Positions 9,364 through 18,654 of a stretch of 64,000 bases of DNA are shown here, one piece after another (the stretch's first letter is position 1; every line of letters begins with the position of its first letter). Source of the stretch: Gimesia algae (GTDB lineage: Bacteria; Planctomycetota; Planctomycetia; Planctomycetales; Planctomycetaceae); contig NZ_CP036343.1 of NCBI RefSeq assembly GCF_007746795.1, positions 1,306,531 through 1,370,530 on the forward strand. The letters run 5' to 3'. The notes under the pieces were generated by a model, which was not told the origin of the DNA, did not search any database, and was given only the letters and a program-made list of their open reading frames with translations. The translations under genes were made by a program, and so were the position numbers.

Positions 9364-9493
9364 TCATAATCCTCAAATTCTATCGGTCTGTATAAAAACC
9401 CCGGCTTGACGTTCTGCCAGCCGAGTCTGCAATTGCAATTGATGACTGATTTAAAAAGTCGATCATAAAAGTGAATCGTTCAGGATGCAATGC

Positions 9494-9585
9494 TAGACTG
9501 TGTCCAGTTTTACTGTCGCGTCTCCAGGTCCATTGGGAGTGAGTATCATAGATCAAGAGACGCTATGGTTAAATGTGATGCGATC
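9494..9585 (-). repeat. Dispersed near-palindromic element, copy 2 (inverted)
   Basis: Read on the minus strand, this copy matches the family: GCATCACATTTAACCATAGC, GTCTCTTGATCTAT, ACCTGGAGACGCGACAG and AAAACTGGACACAGTCTA. It is the only one of five copies in this orientation. The outer left terminus is altered (ATCGCATCAC instead of GAGCGCATCAC). Confidence 0.85.
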
Positions 9586-9669
9586 GAGAGTTCTGCTGAC
9601 ACGACGGGCAGTTTTCCTCTGTTTCGATTACGCTAAAACAATGGTCTGAATTCCAGAATCATACTATGA

Positions 9670-9876
9670 TCCCATGGGAGTGGAAATCAGTCAAATCACA
9701 AATCGCATTATACTTACGGTAAGTTCGACAATGTAATTCTTACGCTTCAGCCTGAATTCCTCGGGGACTGGCAGAATTCGGAGCTGAACAACGATCAGAG
9801 CTGGAAAAATCTGATTGTTTTGCCTGCCCCTGATTCAACCACACGATTTGCACTGAAAAAGCAGGGTATTTCGTGA
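9670..9876 (+). other. Start-less open frame, possible gene remnant
   Basis: Between stops, 68 sense codons read like protein (for example FDNVILTLQPEFLGDW and WKNLIVLPAPDSTTRFALKK), but there is no start codon or ribosome site. It may be the tail of a decayed gene or chance. Low confidence. Confidence 0.2.
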
Positions 9877-10142
9877 CTGAACAGCGTATGAGCCTTGAGA
9901 CACTCCCTTATTCCCAGCAATCCTATTTCTGTTTCTTGTCGTAAATTGACCATTTTTGGCGCATGAAATGCTGATTCTCGCCTATACTGGATACTGACCT
10001 GAGATTCGATAAGACTTGTCTCGTTCAGACTTGTCCCTAATAATAAACGACAGTCTGCTCATTTAAGCATGGGGACCCCAGTCGCAGGCCATTGAACCTG
10101 CATGGGATTTTGCAGTTAGTATTTAGGATAGGCAGGAAGACT

Positions 10143-10517
10143 TTGCTCACTGCCGGAATTGAAGTGATTTTTTATTTTTTAACTCTGGGAAAACAGGCTG
10201 ATAAACAAAAGCTGTTCAAGGATCTCCTGGGCGATCATCTCGTTGAATGGATCCTGGCAGTCTTGATTGTCAGTTTTTTGATTTGGCTGATCGTATGGGT
10301 CGTAGGACGTTTTCGGGAAAATGAGGATCGTCATGTGGATGCCCGTGAATTACTTATGCAATTCGCAGAAATGCGGCGAGAAGGTGACCTTTCCGACGAC
10401 GAATTCCGATCCATCAAAAAGCGACTCGTTGCTCCAGCCAAACAGGGTCTGGATAAGGACGCCGTTGACGCAAATTCTGATCAGGCTGACATTAACAATC
10501 AGTCAGACCAGGTATAG
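10143..10517 (+). CDS. Small inner-membrane protein with C-terminal SHOCT-like helix pair
   Basis: About 124 residues. There is an N-terminal hydrophobic segment (GIEVIFYFLTLG) and a strong membrane helix near residues 37-56 (WILAVLIVSFLIWLIVWVV). The cytoplasmic tail contains ELLMQFAEMRREGDLSDDEFRSIKKRL, the pattern of SHOCT-type short C-terminal domains (helix, G-x-L-(S/T)-x-E-F). The TTG at 10143 is preferred because GGCAGG stands 6 bases before it; the frame also opens at a TTG at 10092, which would add 17 residues. The function is unknown. It lies 200 bases upstream of clpX on the same strand. Confidence 0.7.
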   Translation: MLTAGIEVIFYFLTLGKQADKQKLFKDLLGDHLVEWILAVLIVSFLIWLIVWVVGRFRENEDRHVDARELLMQFAEMRREGDLSDDEFRSIKKRLVAPAKQGLDKDAVDANSDQADINNQSDQV

Positions 10518-10717
10518 CTGTCAGCGGCTCTTCTTAATGCAAAAAGAAATTGATCACTTTTTTTTCCGATAACTGCCTCTTTGTAATCAATATCGATTCT
10601 TATCAGGAATCCATTTCAAAAGTTATTTTTACCTATCGAGTGATTTGCACGGAGGCAGAATCAAAACTCACTGGACGTTGATCGCCATAATTTAGTTGAC
10701 ACCGTTGAAGGGAAGCT

Positions 10718-12004
<1,287 letters not shown>

Positions 12005-12052
12005 ACTTGCGACAGCAGGAGTCCTATAATAAATTCGATGATCCACAAATCT

Positions 12053-12085
12053 CCCGCCGAAGCCTTCCTTCGGCGGGTTTTCTTA
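12053..12085 (+). terminator. Intrinsic terminator after clpX
   Basis: A perfect 10-bp stem, CCCGCCGAAG (12053-12062) with CTTCGGCGGG (12068-12077), encloses the 5-base loop CCTTC and is followed by TTTTCTT. It lies 48 bases after the clpX stop and just before the FHA gene. Confidence 0.9.
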
Positions 12086-12101
12086 CGTGTATGGTAGAGT
12101 C

Positions 12102-12644
12102 ATGAAAATTCGTTTGAGTGTGCAAAGTACGTCCCCCAAAGCTAAAATCATGACCCTCACAAAAACGACTTTGATCGGAAGATCAGCTGACTGTGATATC
12201 AAGCTGAAATCCGACCTGGTCAGTCGCCACCACTGTAAAATCGTCCTGACCGGGTCAGTGGCCCTGGTCCATGACCTGGGCAGCTCAAATGGCACGTTCA
12301 TTGATGGCCAGAGACTGACTCCGAAACGGGACACCAAGCTCATCCCCGGTTGCCTGCTGTCGATTGCAGACGTTAATTTTCGAGTCGACTACGATCCGCA
12401 GCAGTTTGTCGATGTCGGCTCGACGATCAATCTCAAAACCCTGGAAGGGATCTTACCGGAGAATACCCTGACTGCAGTCTCTGATGATATTCGATCTTTG
12501 GACATTCCATTGCCTGAGAATCAGACGAAATCGAGCGAAACGGCAACCATTGATGAGTATGTACCAGAACTGAATACTTCACAAAATAAAAAGACCATTC
12601 AATTTCCAGAGATTGAACTAACGGATAAAATGGATCAGAAGTAA
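12102..12644 (+). CDS. FHA-domain protein
   Basis: About 180 residues. The N-terminal ~95 residues form a forkhead-associated domain, which binds phosphothreonine peptides. Visible motifs are the GRS of LIGRSADCDI, SRHHCKI, and HDLGSSNGTFIDGQRL. The remainder is a polar, probably disordered tail without another domain. The ATG at 12102 gives a protein starting MKIRLSVQS; an upstream GTG at 12087 in the same frame would lie right at the end of the clpX terminator. The next two small genes follow closely on the same strand. It could read Ser/Thr kinase output, which is common in planctomycetes; no kinase is in the window. Confidence 0.85.
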   Translation: MKIRLSVQSTSPKAKIMTLTKTTLIGRSADCDIKLKSDLVSRHHCKIVLTGSVALVHDLGSSNGTFIDGQRLTPKRDTKLIPGCLLSIADVNFRVDYDPQQFVDVGSTINLKTLEGILPENTLTAVSDDIRSLDIPLPENQTKSSETATIDEYVPELNTSQNKKTIQFPEIELTDKMDQK

Positions 12645-12676
12645 ACTCCATTGATCCATTTCTGAAAGACGTAATC

Positions 12677-13063
12677 ATGGCTGATAACGACGTACAAGAG
12701 TTGTTAAAACTCAGTAAACAACTACTTGATTCGATCGACCATAAAGACTGGAACACCTATACCAGTCTCTGTGATGAAGAACTGACCGCCTTTGAACCAG
12801 AAGCCAGAGGCCACCTGATTACAGGGATGGATTTCCATCGTTTTTATTTTAACATGAATCCCACAGGCAGGCCTCGACAGTCGACCATCAGTTCCCCCAT
12901 GGTCTCCATTATGGGAGAAGTTGCCCTCATCACTTATGTCCGCGTTGTGCAGGCAATCGATGAACATGGGCATGATTCCAGTGCCGCCTGTGAAGAAACC
13001 CGTATCTGGCAGAAACAGGATGGAGAATGGCAGCACGTGCATTTCCATCGTTCCATAATCTGA
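12677..13063 (+). CDS. NTF2-like protein resembling the CaMKII association domain
   Basis: This 128-residue protein fits the SnoaL/NTF2-like fold, specifically the calcium/calmodulin-dependent kinase II association-domain pattern. It has LLKLSKQLLDSIDHKDWNTY, then SLCDEELTAFEPEARGHL, GMDFHRFYF, and a C-terminal TRIWQKQDGEWQHVHFHRS. Stand-alone bacterial members form oligomeric barrels; their ligand is often unknown. It starts 33 bases after the FHA gene and ends 20 bases before the next gene, so the three are probably one transcript. The family call is good, the role unknown. Confidence 0.8.
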   Translation: MADNDVQELLKLSKQLLDSIDHKDWNTYTSLCDEELTAFEPEARGHLITGMDFHRFYFNMNPTGRPRQSTISSPMVSIMGEVALITYVRVVQAIDEHGHDSSAACEETRIWQKQDGEWQHVHFHRSII

Positions 13064-13082
13064 AAATACCTGAAAATCCATT

Positions 13083-13457
13083 ATGCCAAACCCAGCCTCC
13101 CAGGTACTCGTCCTCTGCTCGGACATCATGTTTTCGAGTCAGATTACTGGAGCCGCCAGACAATTGGAGTACTCCTTCTGTACGGTTCTCAGCACACGTC
13201 AGGCAGCAGCACAAGTGGACGATTCACTCCGCCAGGTCCTGCTAGTAGACTTGAATCAGCCTTCATTAAACTGGGACCAGTTGAAAACGATCCATCAGGA
13301 GCATCCCGCTCTGATCAGCATCGCCTTTGGCCCGCATGTGGATGTCGAAAAACTCGCAGCAGCGCGGGCGGCAGGCTGTACCGAAGTGATGCCTCGGAGC
13401 AGATTCTCAGCACAGCTTTCTCAGATCCTGGAGTCTGCATTAACTGAGGAAGCGTGA
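13083..13457 (+). CDS. Degenerate response-regulator receiver-like protein
   Basis: A 124-residue single-domain protein with the alternating beta/alpha pattern of a CheY-like receiver. A first strand (VLVLCSD) would hold the acidic pocket. A third strand, VLLVDLNQP, has Asp in the phosphoacceptor position. A fourth strand is LISIAFG, then AAGCTEVMPRSRF. The conserved Thr/Ser after strand 4 appears to be Gly and the conserved Lys appears as Arg, so switching may be lost or altered. No output domain or kinase is adjacent. The assignment is by pattern only and moderately sure. Confidence 0.55.
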   Translation: MPNPASQVLVLCSDIMFSSQITGAARQLEYSFCTVLSTRQAAAQVDDSLRQVLLVDLNQPSLNWDQLKTIHQEHPALISIAFGPHVDVEKLAAARAAGCTEVMPRSRFSAQLSQILESALTEEA

Positions 13458-13464
13458 GGTAATT

Positions 13465-13558
13465 TAGAGCGCATCACAGATAACCATAACGTCTCTCAAA
13501 CTATTATACTCGGTCCAAAGGCCTTGGAGACGCTACCGTAAAACTGGACACAGTCTAG
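13465..13558 (+). repeat. Dispersed near-palindromic element, copy 3
   Basis: This copy lies 7 bases after the receiver-like gene. It runs from TAGAGCGCATCACAGATAAC, through AACGTCTCTC and TTGGAGACGCTAC, to AAAACTGGACACAGTCTA. It is flanked by TA at both outer ends. It fills most of the gap between convergent genes. Confidence 0.9.
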
Positions 13559-13662
13559 TGGAGTGTCATTTTTAAAATTTGAGTTGATAGATATCACGAG
13601 AGTACGACAACGGAGCACGTAAACAACACCTCCCAACCCTCAATTTGTAGCTTGACAAAGCA

Positions 13663-15459
13663 CTAGCCCAGGTGGAATTTCTGCAACAGTCCGCGGTAAG
13701 CCGGTTCCCCCTGTTCATGATCCACGACGGCACTGATCCGGGTTTCGCTGGTGTTGATCATCTGAATGTTGATGCCCAGTTCGGCCAGGGCACTAAACAT
13801 GGACTGTCCTACACCCGTATGGCTGCGTAAACCAATCCCGACGACCGACAACTTGGCAATTTCTGCCTCGTGACTCAACTCGGCTTCGCCCCATTCTTCC
13901 AGCAGGGGTGTCACCAGTCCCAGACTTTTTTCCAGAGAAGTCCGTGGAACCGTGAATGACAGATGCGCCTGCTCGTCTTCTCCCATGTTCTGTACAATCA
14001 TATCGACCGAGACACCCCCTTCGGCAACAACTGAGAACAGTCGCGAACAGATGCCGGGATTATCAGGCAGATTTCTGACAGTGACGCGGGACTGGCTCTG
14101 ATCCAGTAATACTTCGCTGACCACAATGTCCTCCATGTGAGACAGCTGATTAATAATATCCTGCTCCAGTGAGGTCAGTTCCTGAGCTGACTCGCCCGTC
14201 TGCTTGCCATTAGACAGCTTTTCATTGGTCGCAAACGCATAACTGGAGAGCTGATCCAGTTCGAAGCCATCATGAATCACCTGGACCGCTTTTTCACACT
14301 GATCGCGGTTGACGAGCACCGTCAGCTTAATTTCACTCGTCGTAATCATGCCGACATTGATATCGGCTTCAGCCAGAATGGCAAACATGCGGCTGGCCAC
14401 TCCATAATTGTTTCGCATTCCGCAGCCCACAATCGAAACCTTGGATAGATTGGTGCCATGTTGAATTTTTCCGGCTCCGATTGCCTCGATGGCTTCAGTA
14501 GCAGCCGTCAATGTTTCCGCCAGATCGGACTGGGGAACGGTAAAGGAAACGCGTGCCAGACCCGCTGTTCCCACATCCTGTACGATCATGTCCAGGCAGA
14601 TCTTTCGCTCCGCCATCCGTGTGAAGATACTCCCCATAATTCCCGGTTCGTCAGGGATATCAGTCAGACTCACACGTACTTCATCGCGTACAAAAGCCAC
14701 CCCGGTAACAACGGGGGCATCTGCCAGAGGTTGGACTGCAATCAGTGTTCCTTCACCATCGGAAAATGAGGGACGTACTTTCAAAGGCACCTTGTACTTT
14801 TTCGCGAATTCAATGGACCGGGAATGCATGACACCTGCCCCCAGGCTGGCCAGTTCGAGCATTTCATCATAGGAAATGCTGTCAATTTTGTGTGCTTCCG
14901 GAACAATGCGGGGATCGGTGGTAAACACACCTTCCACGTCTGTATAAATTTCACACATGTCCGCATCCAGTACGGCAGCCAGTGCCGTCGCTGTCGTATC
15001 ACTGCCTCCACGTCCCAGCGTTGTGATATTCCAGTCTTTATCCCGCCCCTGAAATCCCGCAGCGATCACAATTTTGCCTGCATTCAAAGCAGATCGCATC
15101 CGCTCGGTGGAGATCGAAATAATCCGGGCCTTGGTATGAGAAGAATCGGTAACGACGCCAATCTGAGATCCTGTCAGACTGATCGCTTCGACTCCCAGCT
15201 TATGCAAGGCCATCGCCATCAAAGCCACTGATTCCTGTTCTCCCGTCGAGAGCAGCATGTCCATCTCGCGCGGAGTAGGGTGGTCCGTAATTTCCGCTGC
15301 CAGCCCGACCAGTTCGTCTGTTTTTTTGCCTCGCGCACTGACGACCATCACAACCTGATGCCCTGCCTGCTGCGTTTCGGTTGCCCGACGGGCTGCAGCG
15401 ACGATCTTGCTGGTATCTGCTACACTCGTTCCACCAAACTTCTGGACAATGAGCGACAC
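13663..15459 (-). CDS. lysC: Aspartate kinase with four ACT domains
   Basis: About 598 residues. It phosphorylates L-aspartate in the first step of the lysine, threonine, methionine and diaminopimelate pathway. The amino-acid kinase domain starts LIVQKFGGTSVADT and includes GRGGSDTTATALAAVLDA and YTDVEGVFTTDPR. Two pairs of ACT domains follow, seen as VSLTDIPDEPGIMGSIF, LSKVSIVGCGM, VTVRNLPDNPGICSRLF and AKLSVVGIGL. Duplicated ACT pairs are known in long aspartokinases such as those of cyanobacteria. The GTG at 15459, with GGAGAG upstream, gives a start right at the kinase domain; the frame also extends upstream to 15528. DAP supply links it loosely to the mur genes. Confidence 0.93.
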   Translation of the reverse strand: MSLIVQKFGGTSVADTSKIVAAARRATETQQAGHQVVMVVSARGKKTDELVGLAAEITDHPTPREMDMLLSTGEQESVALMAMALHKLGVEAISLTGSQIGVVTDSSHTKARIISISTERMRSALNAGKIVIAAGFQGRDKDWNITTLGRGGSDTTATALAAVLDADMCEIYTDVEGVFTTDPRIVPEAHKIDSISYDEMLELASLGAGVMHSRSIEFAKKYKVPLKVRPSFSDGEGTLIAVQPLADAPVVTGVAFVRDEVRVSLTDIPDEPGIMGSIFTRMAERKICLDMIVQDVGTAGLARVSFTVPQSDLAETLTAATEAIEAIGAGKIQHGTNLSKVSIVGCGMRNNYGVASRMFAILAEADINVGMITTSEIKLTVLVNRDQCEKAVQVIHDGFELDQLSSYAFATNEKLSNGKQTGESAQELTSLEQDIINQLSHMEDIVVSEVLLDQSQSRVTVRNLPDNPGICSRLFSVVAEGGVSVDMIVQNMGEDEQAHLSFTVPRTSLEKSLGLVTPLLEEWGEAELSHEAEIAKLSVVGIGLRSHTGVGQSMFSALAELGINIQMINTSETRISAVVDHEQGEPAYRGLLQKFHLG

Positions 15460-15743
15460 TTCTTCTCTCCGTTTCTCTGCAAATGATATGGTCAATCTAC
15501 TGATCTCACTGATCGGCGGTCGCATCAATCCTTTGCGGCTGACGAATCGATTCCTGTTTAGTCAGTGAATCAGTGAATGGGAAAAGGTAACAAATCGGCT
15601 CTGGTTCGTGAATCATCAGACTTTGAGGTTTCATTAAAACCAGAAAAAGCAGCCGGAAAAAAAGCACATTCCCGTCAGTTGCACTGTCAAACGACATTTC
15701 GACGGAACCACAAAGTGGTCGTACATACACCTGCCGATACAAT

Positions 15744-16901
15744 TCAACCACGGATCAAGGCAATAATTTCATCAGTCACCTGGCGGGCCGCTTCCGGAAA
15801 AGCGAGTTGCCGCATGCTGGTCGCCATTTGATTTCGTTGTTCCTCATCGAACCTCAACTTGAAAAACGCTTCCTTCAAAAGACTTGCCGTTTGTTGAGGA
15901 TCGGGACTCTGCTCTACAACCACGGCAGCACCAGACTGTTCAAAATACTGGGCATTCAGTAACTGATGCTCATTCACTGACCCCGGATAGGGAATGAGAA
16001 TCGTGGGGCACCCTGCACAGGCCAGTTCTGCGAGAGTCGTTGCCCCCGCACGGGAAATGACGAGGTTGGCACGGGCATACCAGTCTGAAAGATCATCGAA
16101 GAAGGGCTGAACCGTCACTTTCAAACCAGGAATGACATCCACGAGCCCTGCGTAAACCTTTTCTACACGAGAGAAATCTTTTTCCCCAGCCTGATGGACG
16201 ATCCGAATCGTTTCGTGAAGCTGATCCTGAGACAGTTTAAGCATGTCAATCACAGCAGAATTCACCGAGACAGCCCCCTGGCTGCCTCCCAGCACCAGGA
16301 TCACGAACTCGTCATCTTCACTGCTTGAAGTGGTATCCGTCGCTGATTCAGCCAGTTTCCGGATCTCCGTTCGCACCGGATTACCTGTCACTATAACACG
16401 CGGCTTCTGACCTGCATCAACCTGGGTACTGTTCCAGATCGTACCGGGAAAGGAACTGCAGATCACGTCGGCTCGCCCCAGTAAAAAGTGATTGGCTTTC
16501 CCACAGACAATATTCTGTTCCAACAGCACGATGGGCAGCCTTAAGCGGGAAGCTTCCAGAATGACAGGCACACTCGCCATACCTCCCAGCCCAATCACCA
16601 GCGCAGGCTTAGTCTCCCTTAAAAAGGATCGCCCCTTCCAATAAGCCCGGGAATGATTCACGATAAAGCGAAATGGGTTCCGGAACATCGCTTTCAATGG
16701 ATAGGTGGGCAGGTCGATATGCTGGTATCCGGACCGAGCAATGATCTGTTGCTCGATAGACCGGTTGGTCCCCACAAAACTGATTTGACAGCCCCCACGC
16801 GAAACCAGTTCCGCTGCGACCGCCATGCCGGGAAGTAAATGGCCACCAGTGCCACCACCTGCAAAAACAATCGATTTGCCGTTGAGAATCGAATGGGACA
16901 T
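15744..16901 (-). CDS. murG: MurG, lipid II-forming GlcNAc transferase
   Basis: A 385-residue GT-B glycosyltransferase that adds GlcNAc to undecaprenyl-PP-MurNAc-pentapeptide (lipid I) to give lipid II on the inner face of the membrane. The N-terminal loop is FAGGGTGGHLLPG (residues 13-25), the second Gly-rich loop is VLGGSQGA, and the UDP-GlcNAc site includes ISRAGATTLAELACAGCPTILIPYP and VNEHQLLNA. It is the last gene of the minus-strand mur cluster, 86 bases after ftsW. It supports real peptidoglycan synthesis in this lineage. Confidence 0.96.
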   Translation of the reverse strand: MSHSILNGKSIVFAGGGTGGHLLPGMAVAAELVSRGGCQISFVGTNRSIEQQIIARSGYQHIDLPTYPLKAMFRNPFRFIVNHSRAYWKGRSFLRETKPALVIGLGGMASVPVILEASRLRLPIVLLEQNIVCGKANHFLLGRADVICSSFPGTIWNSTQVDAGQKPRVIVTGNPVRTEIRKLAESATDTTSSSEDDEFVILVLGGSQGAVSVNSAVIDMLKLSQDQLHETIRIVHQAGEKDFSRVEKVYAGLVDVIPGLKVTVQPFFDDLSDWYARANLVISRAGATTLAELACAGCPTILIPYPGSVNEHQLLNAQYFEQSGAAVVVEQSPDPQQTASLLKEAFFKLRFDEEQRNQMATSMRQLAFPEAARQVTDEIIALIRG

Positions 16902-16987
16902 AATGTAACGGAATTACCTGCCGAGAGTGAATGGATCAAACGGATACGCGTCCTCACAGCATAGAAACATCCCTCCTCAAATCCCAG

Positions 16988-18433
16988 CTAAGATTTCTCT
17001 TCTGATTCGAGATCTTCTTCATCCTCGCACTCTTCATCCTCGCACTCTTCATCTTCGCACTCTTCATCTTCGCACTCTTCATCCTCGCACTCTTCATCTT
17101 CGCACTCTTCATCTTCGCACTCTTCATCTTCGCACTCTTCATCCTCGCACTCTTCATCCTCGCACTCTTCATCCTCGCACTCTTCATCCTCGCACTCTTC
17201 ATCCTCGCACTCTTCCGGAGAATCCACCTCCAACGGTGTCTTCTCCTCAGCCAGAGCGACCACTTCATTCAAGAGTGGCTCATCATTCTGATCGAGCTCC
17301 GGATCAATCACGAGATCCTCATCTGCCGCTGACCGTGTCAGGCTGATAATCATTCCCAGCGACAGCAGGCTGACCATCAGGTTCGTACCGCCATAACTGA
17401 TTAAGGGATGCGAAATCCCTTTGGGAGGCACCATGGCGGTCACCACGGCCACATTAAGAATGGCCTGAAACACCAGCTGCAGCAGTAATGTCAGACTGAC
17501 CACATAGGCATAGGAATTCTGTTTCTGCGATCGAATAATGTTCAATCCTGCCAGAAACAGACCCACCCATAACCCGACAATCGCGAGAGTGCCAATTAAC
17601 CCCAGTTCTTCACCGGCGACGGAAAACACAAAATCAGTATTCGCTTCCGGGAGAAAGCTTAATTTTTGCGCCCCTTTTCCCAGTCCGGATCCGGAAATAC
17701 CGCCTGTCCCCAAAGCCATCAGAGACTGTTTCAACTGATAGGGGGCAGATTCCCAGTTGGTCCAGGTATCGAGGAATCCGCTGATCCGTTTCAATTGATA
17801 AGGACGTAAAGCGACCAGCATCACCACCGCAGGCAAGGCACACAACAGACCGATGACAAAGTTTCGAATCGGCCATCCCCCCAGAAAGAGAGCAATCATG
17901 ACGCCCCCTGCCAGAAACAGGGTTGTGCCCAGATCGGGTTGTTTAATCACCAGGGGGATAATAATCGCCAGCGGAATCAGTAACGGTACGGTTCCTCTGA
18001 ACCAGTGTTTGACAGAAGAGCGACGCTGCACCATCAACCGCACCGTCAGCAGCGGGAGCGCAATTTTTGCCAGCTCCGAAGGCTGCAGGGAAACTGAACC
18101 AAACCGCAACCAGCGCTGCGCACCATTCACCCGTGTTCCGATGCCCGGAATCAACACCAGAATCAGCAACACAACAGTACCCCAGAAAAGCAGGGGAGCA
18201 CGGTCATACCAGAACCGGGCCGGGAGATACGAAGCGCTCGATGCCACACAAGCCGCGATCGCCAGAAAAATCAAGTGTTTCGATAAATAAACCTGCTCGA
18301 ATTCGGTCGGCCAGGATGTGATGCTGGCGCTATGTACCATCAACACTCCGATCCCGAGCAGCGCACAGGCCATCGAAATGAACAGACTGCGATCGTGCTC
18401 CGGCTGAGAATCGATTGGCAATGATGACTTCAT
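16988..18433 (-). CDS. ftsW: FtsW/RodA/SpoVE family peptidoglycan polymerase with CEDEE-repeat tail
   Basis: A 481-residue SEDS protein. About ten membrane segments occupy residues 15-375, with typical motifs such as [26 protein letters not shown] and [14 protein letters not shown]. It should polymerise lipid II glycan strands, normally with a class B PBP. The position between mraY and murG favours FtsW over RodA. Residues 409-473 are 13 exact CEDEE repeats, a long acidic, Cys-rich tail predicted to be cytoplasmic because both SEDS termini face the cytoplasm. The usual partner ftsI and the Z-ring genes are not in the window. Confidence 0.93.
   Translation of the reverse strand: MKSSLPIDSQPEHDRSLFISMACALLGIGVLMVHSASITSWPTEFEQVYLSKHLIFLAIAACVASSASYLPARFWYDRAPLLFWGTVVLLILVLIPGIGTRVNGAQRWLRFGSVSLQPSELAKIALPLLTVRLMVQRRSSVKHWFRGTVPLLIPLAIIIPLVIKQPDLGTTLFLAGGVMIALFLGGWPIRNFVIGLLCALPAVVMLVALRPYQLKRISGFLDTWTNWESAPYQLKQSLMALGTGGISGSGLGKGAQKLSFLPEANTDFVFSVAGEELGLIGTLAIVGLWVGLFLAGLNIIRSQKQNSYAYVVSLTLLLQLVFQAILNVAVVTAMVPPKGISHPLISYGGTNLMVSLLSLGMIISLTRSAADEDLVIDPELDQNDEPLLNEVVALAEEKTPLEVDSPEECEDEECEDEECEDEECEDEECEDEECEDEECEDEECEDEECEDEECEDEECEDEECEDEECEDEEDLESEEKS
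17015..17209 (-). repeat. 13-copy, 15-bp in-frame tandem repeat in ftsW
   Basis: Thirteen units of TGCGARGATGAAGAG (coding strand) give perfect CEDEE protein repeats. The only differences are silent GAG/GAA changes at the second codon. In plus-strand order they read C,C,T,T,C,T,T,T,C,C,C,C,C at the variable base. Near-identity at DNA level indicates recent expansion by slippage. Copy changes keep the frame. Confidence 0.97.
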
Positions 18434-18654
18434 CGATAAACCCGCATTGATAATGAAGAATACATATCTATGAAATCGACTTCAAAAAGGATCCGCCCTG
18501 AACGGTAAGCCCTATGCGAAATCACGATTTAGAAACAATCAGCGCGGATACGAACCAGCTGACAAAACCGCGCTAACAGGCCTTTTCCCAGCTCTGCTAT
18601 TTCCACTGATCAACAGAAACGGCACGAACGGAATTCCAGCCGCAACCATTCAAC

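Larger units (their letters stand above)
9364..10142. other. Long intergenic region with repeat copy 2 and a start-less open frame
   Basis: About 780 bases between divergent genes. It holds repeat copy 2 (9494-9585, inverted). It also has a start-less open frame at 9670-9876, noted separately. No clear promoter, hairpin or RNA gene is visible otherwise. Confidence 0.5.

Noticed and set aside
17015-17209. CRISPR-like array
   Set aside because: Units are 15 bp, contiguous and in a coding frame with no spacers.
16927-17346. Repetitive proteins in other frames (LHPRT and KSARM repeats)
   Set aside because: They are out-of-frame readings of the 15-bp repeat in ftsW.
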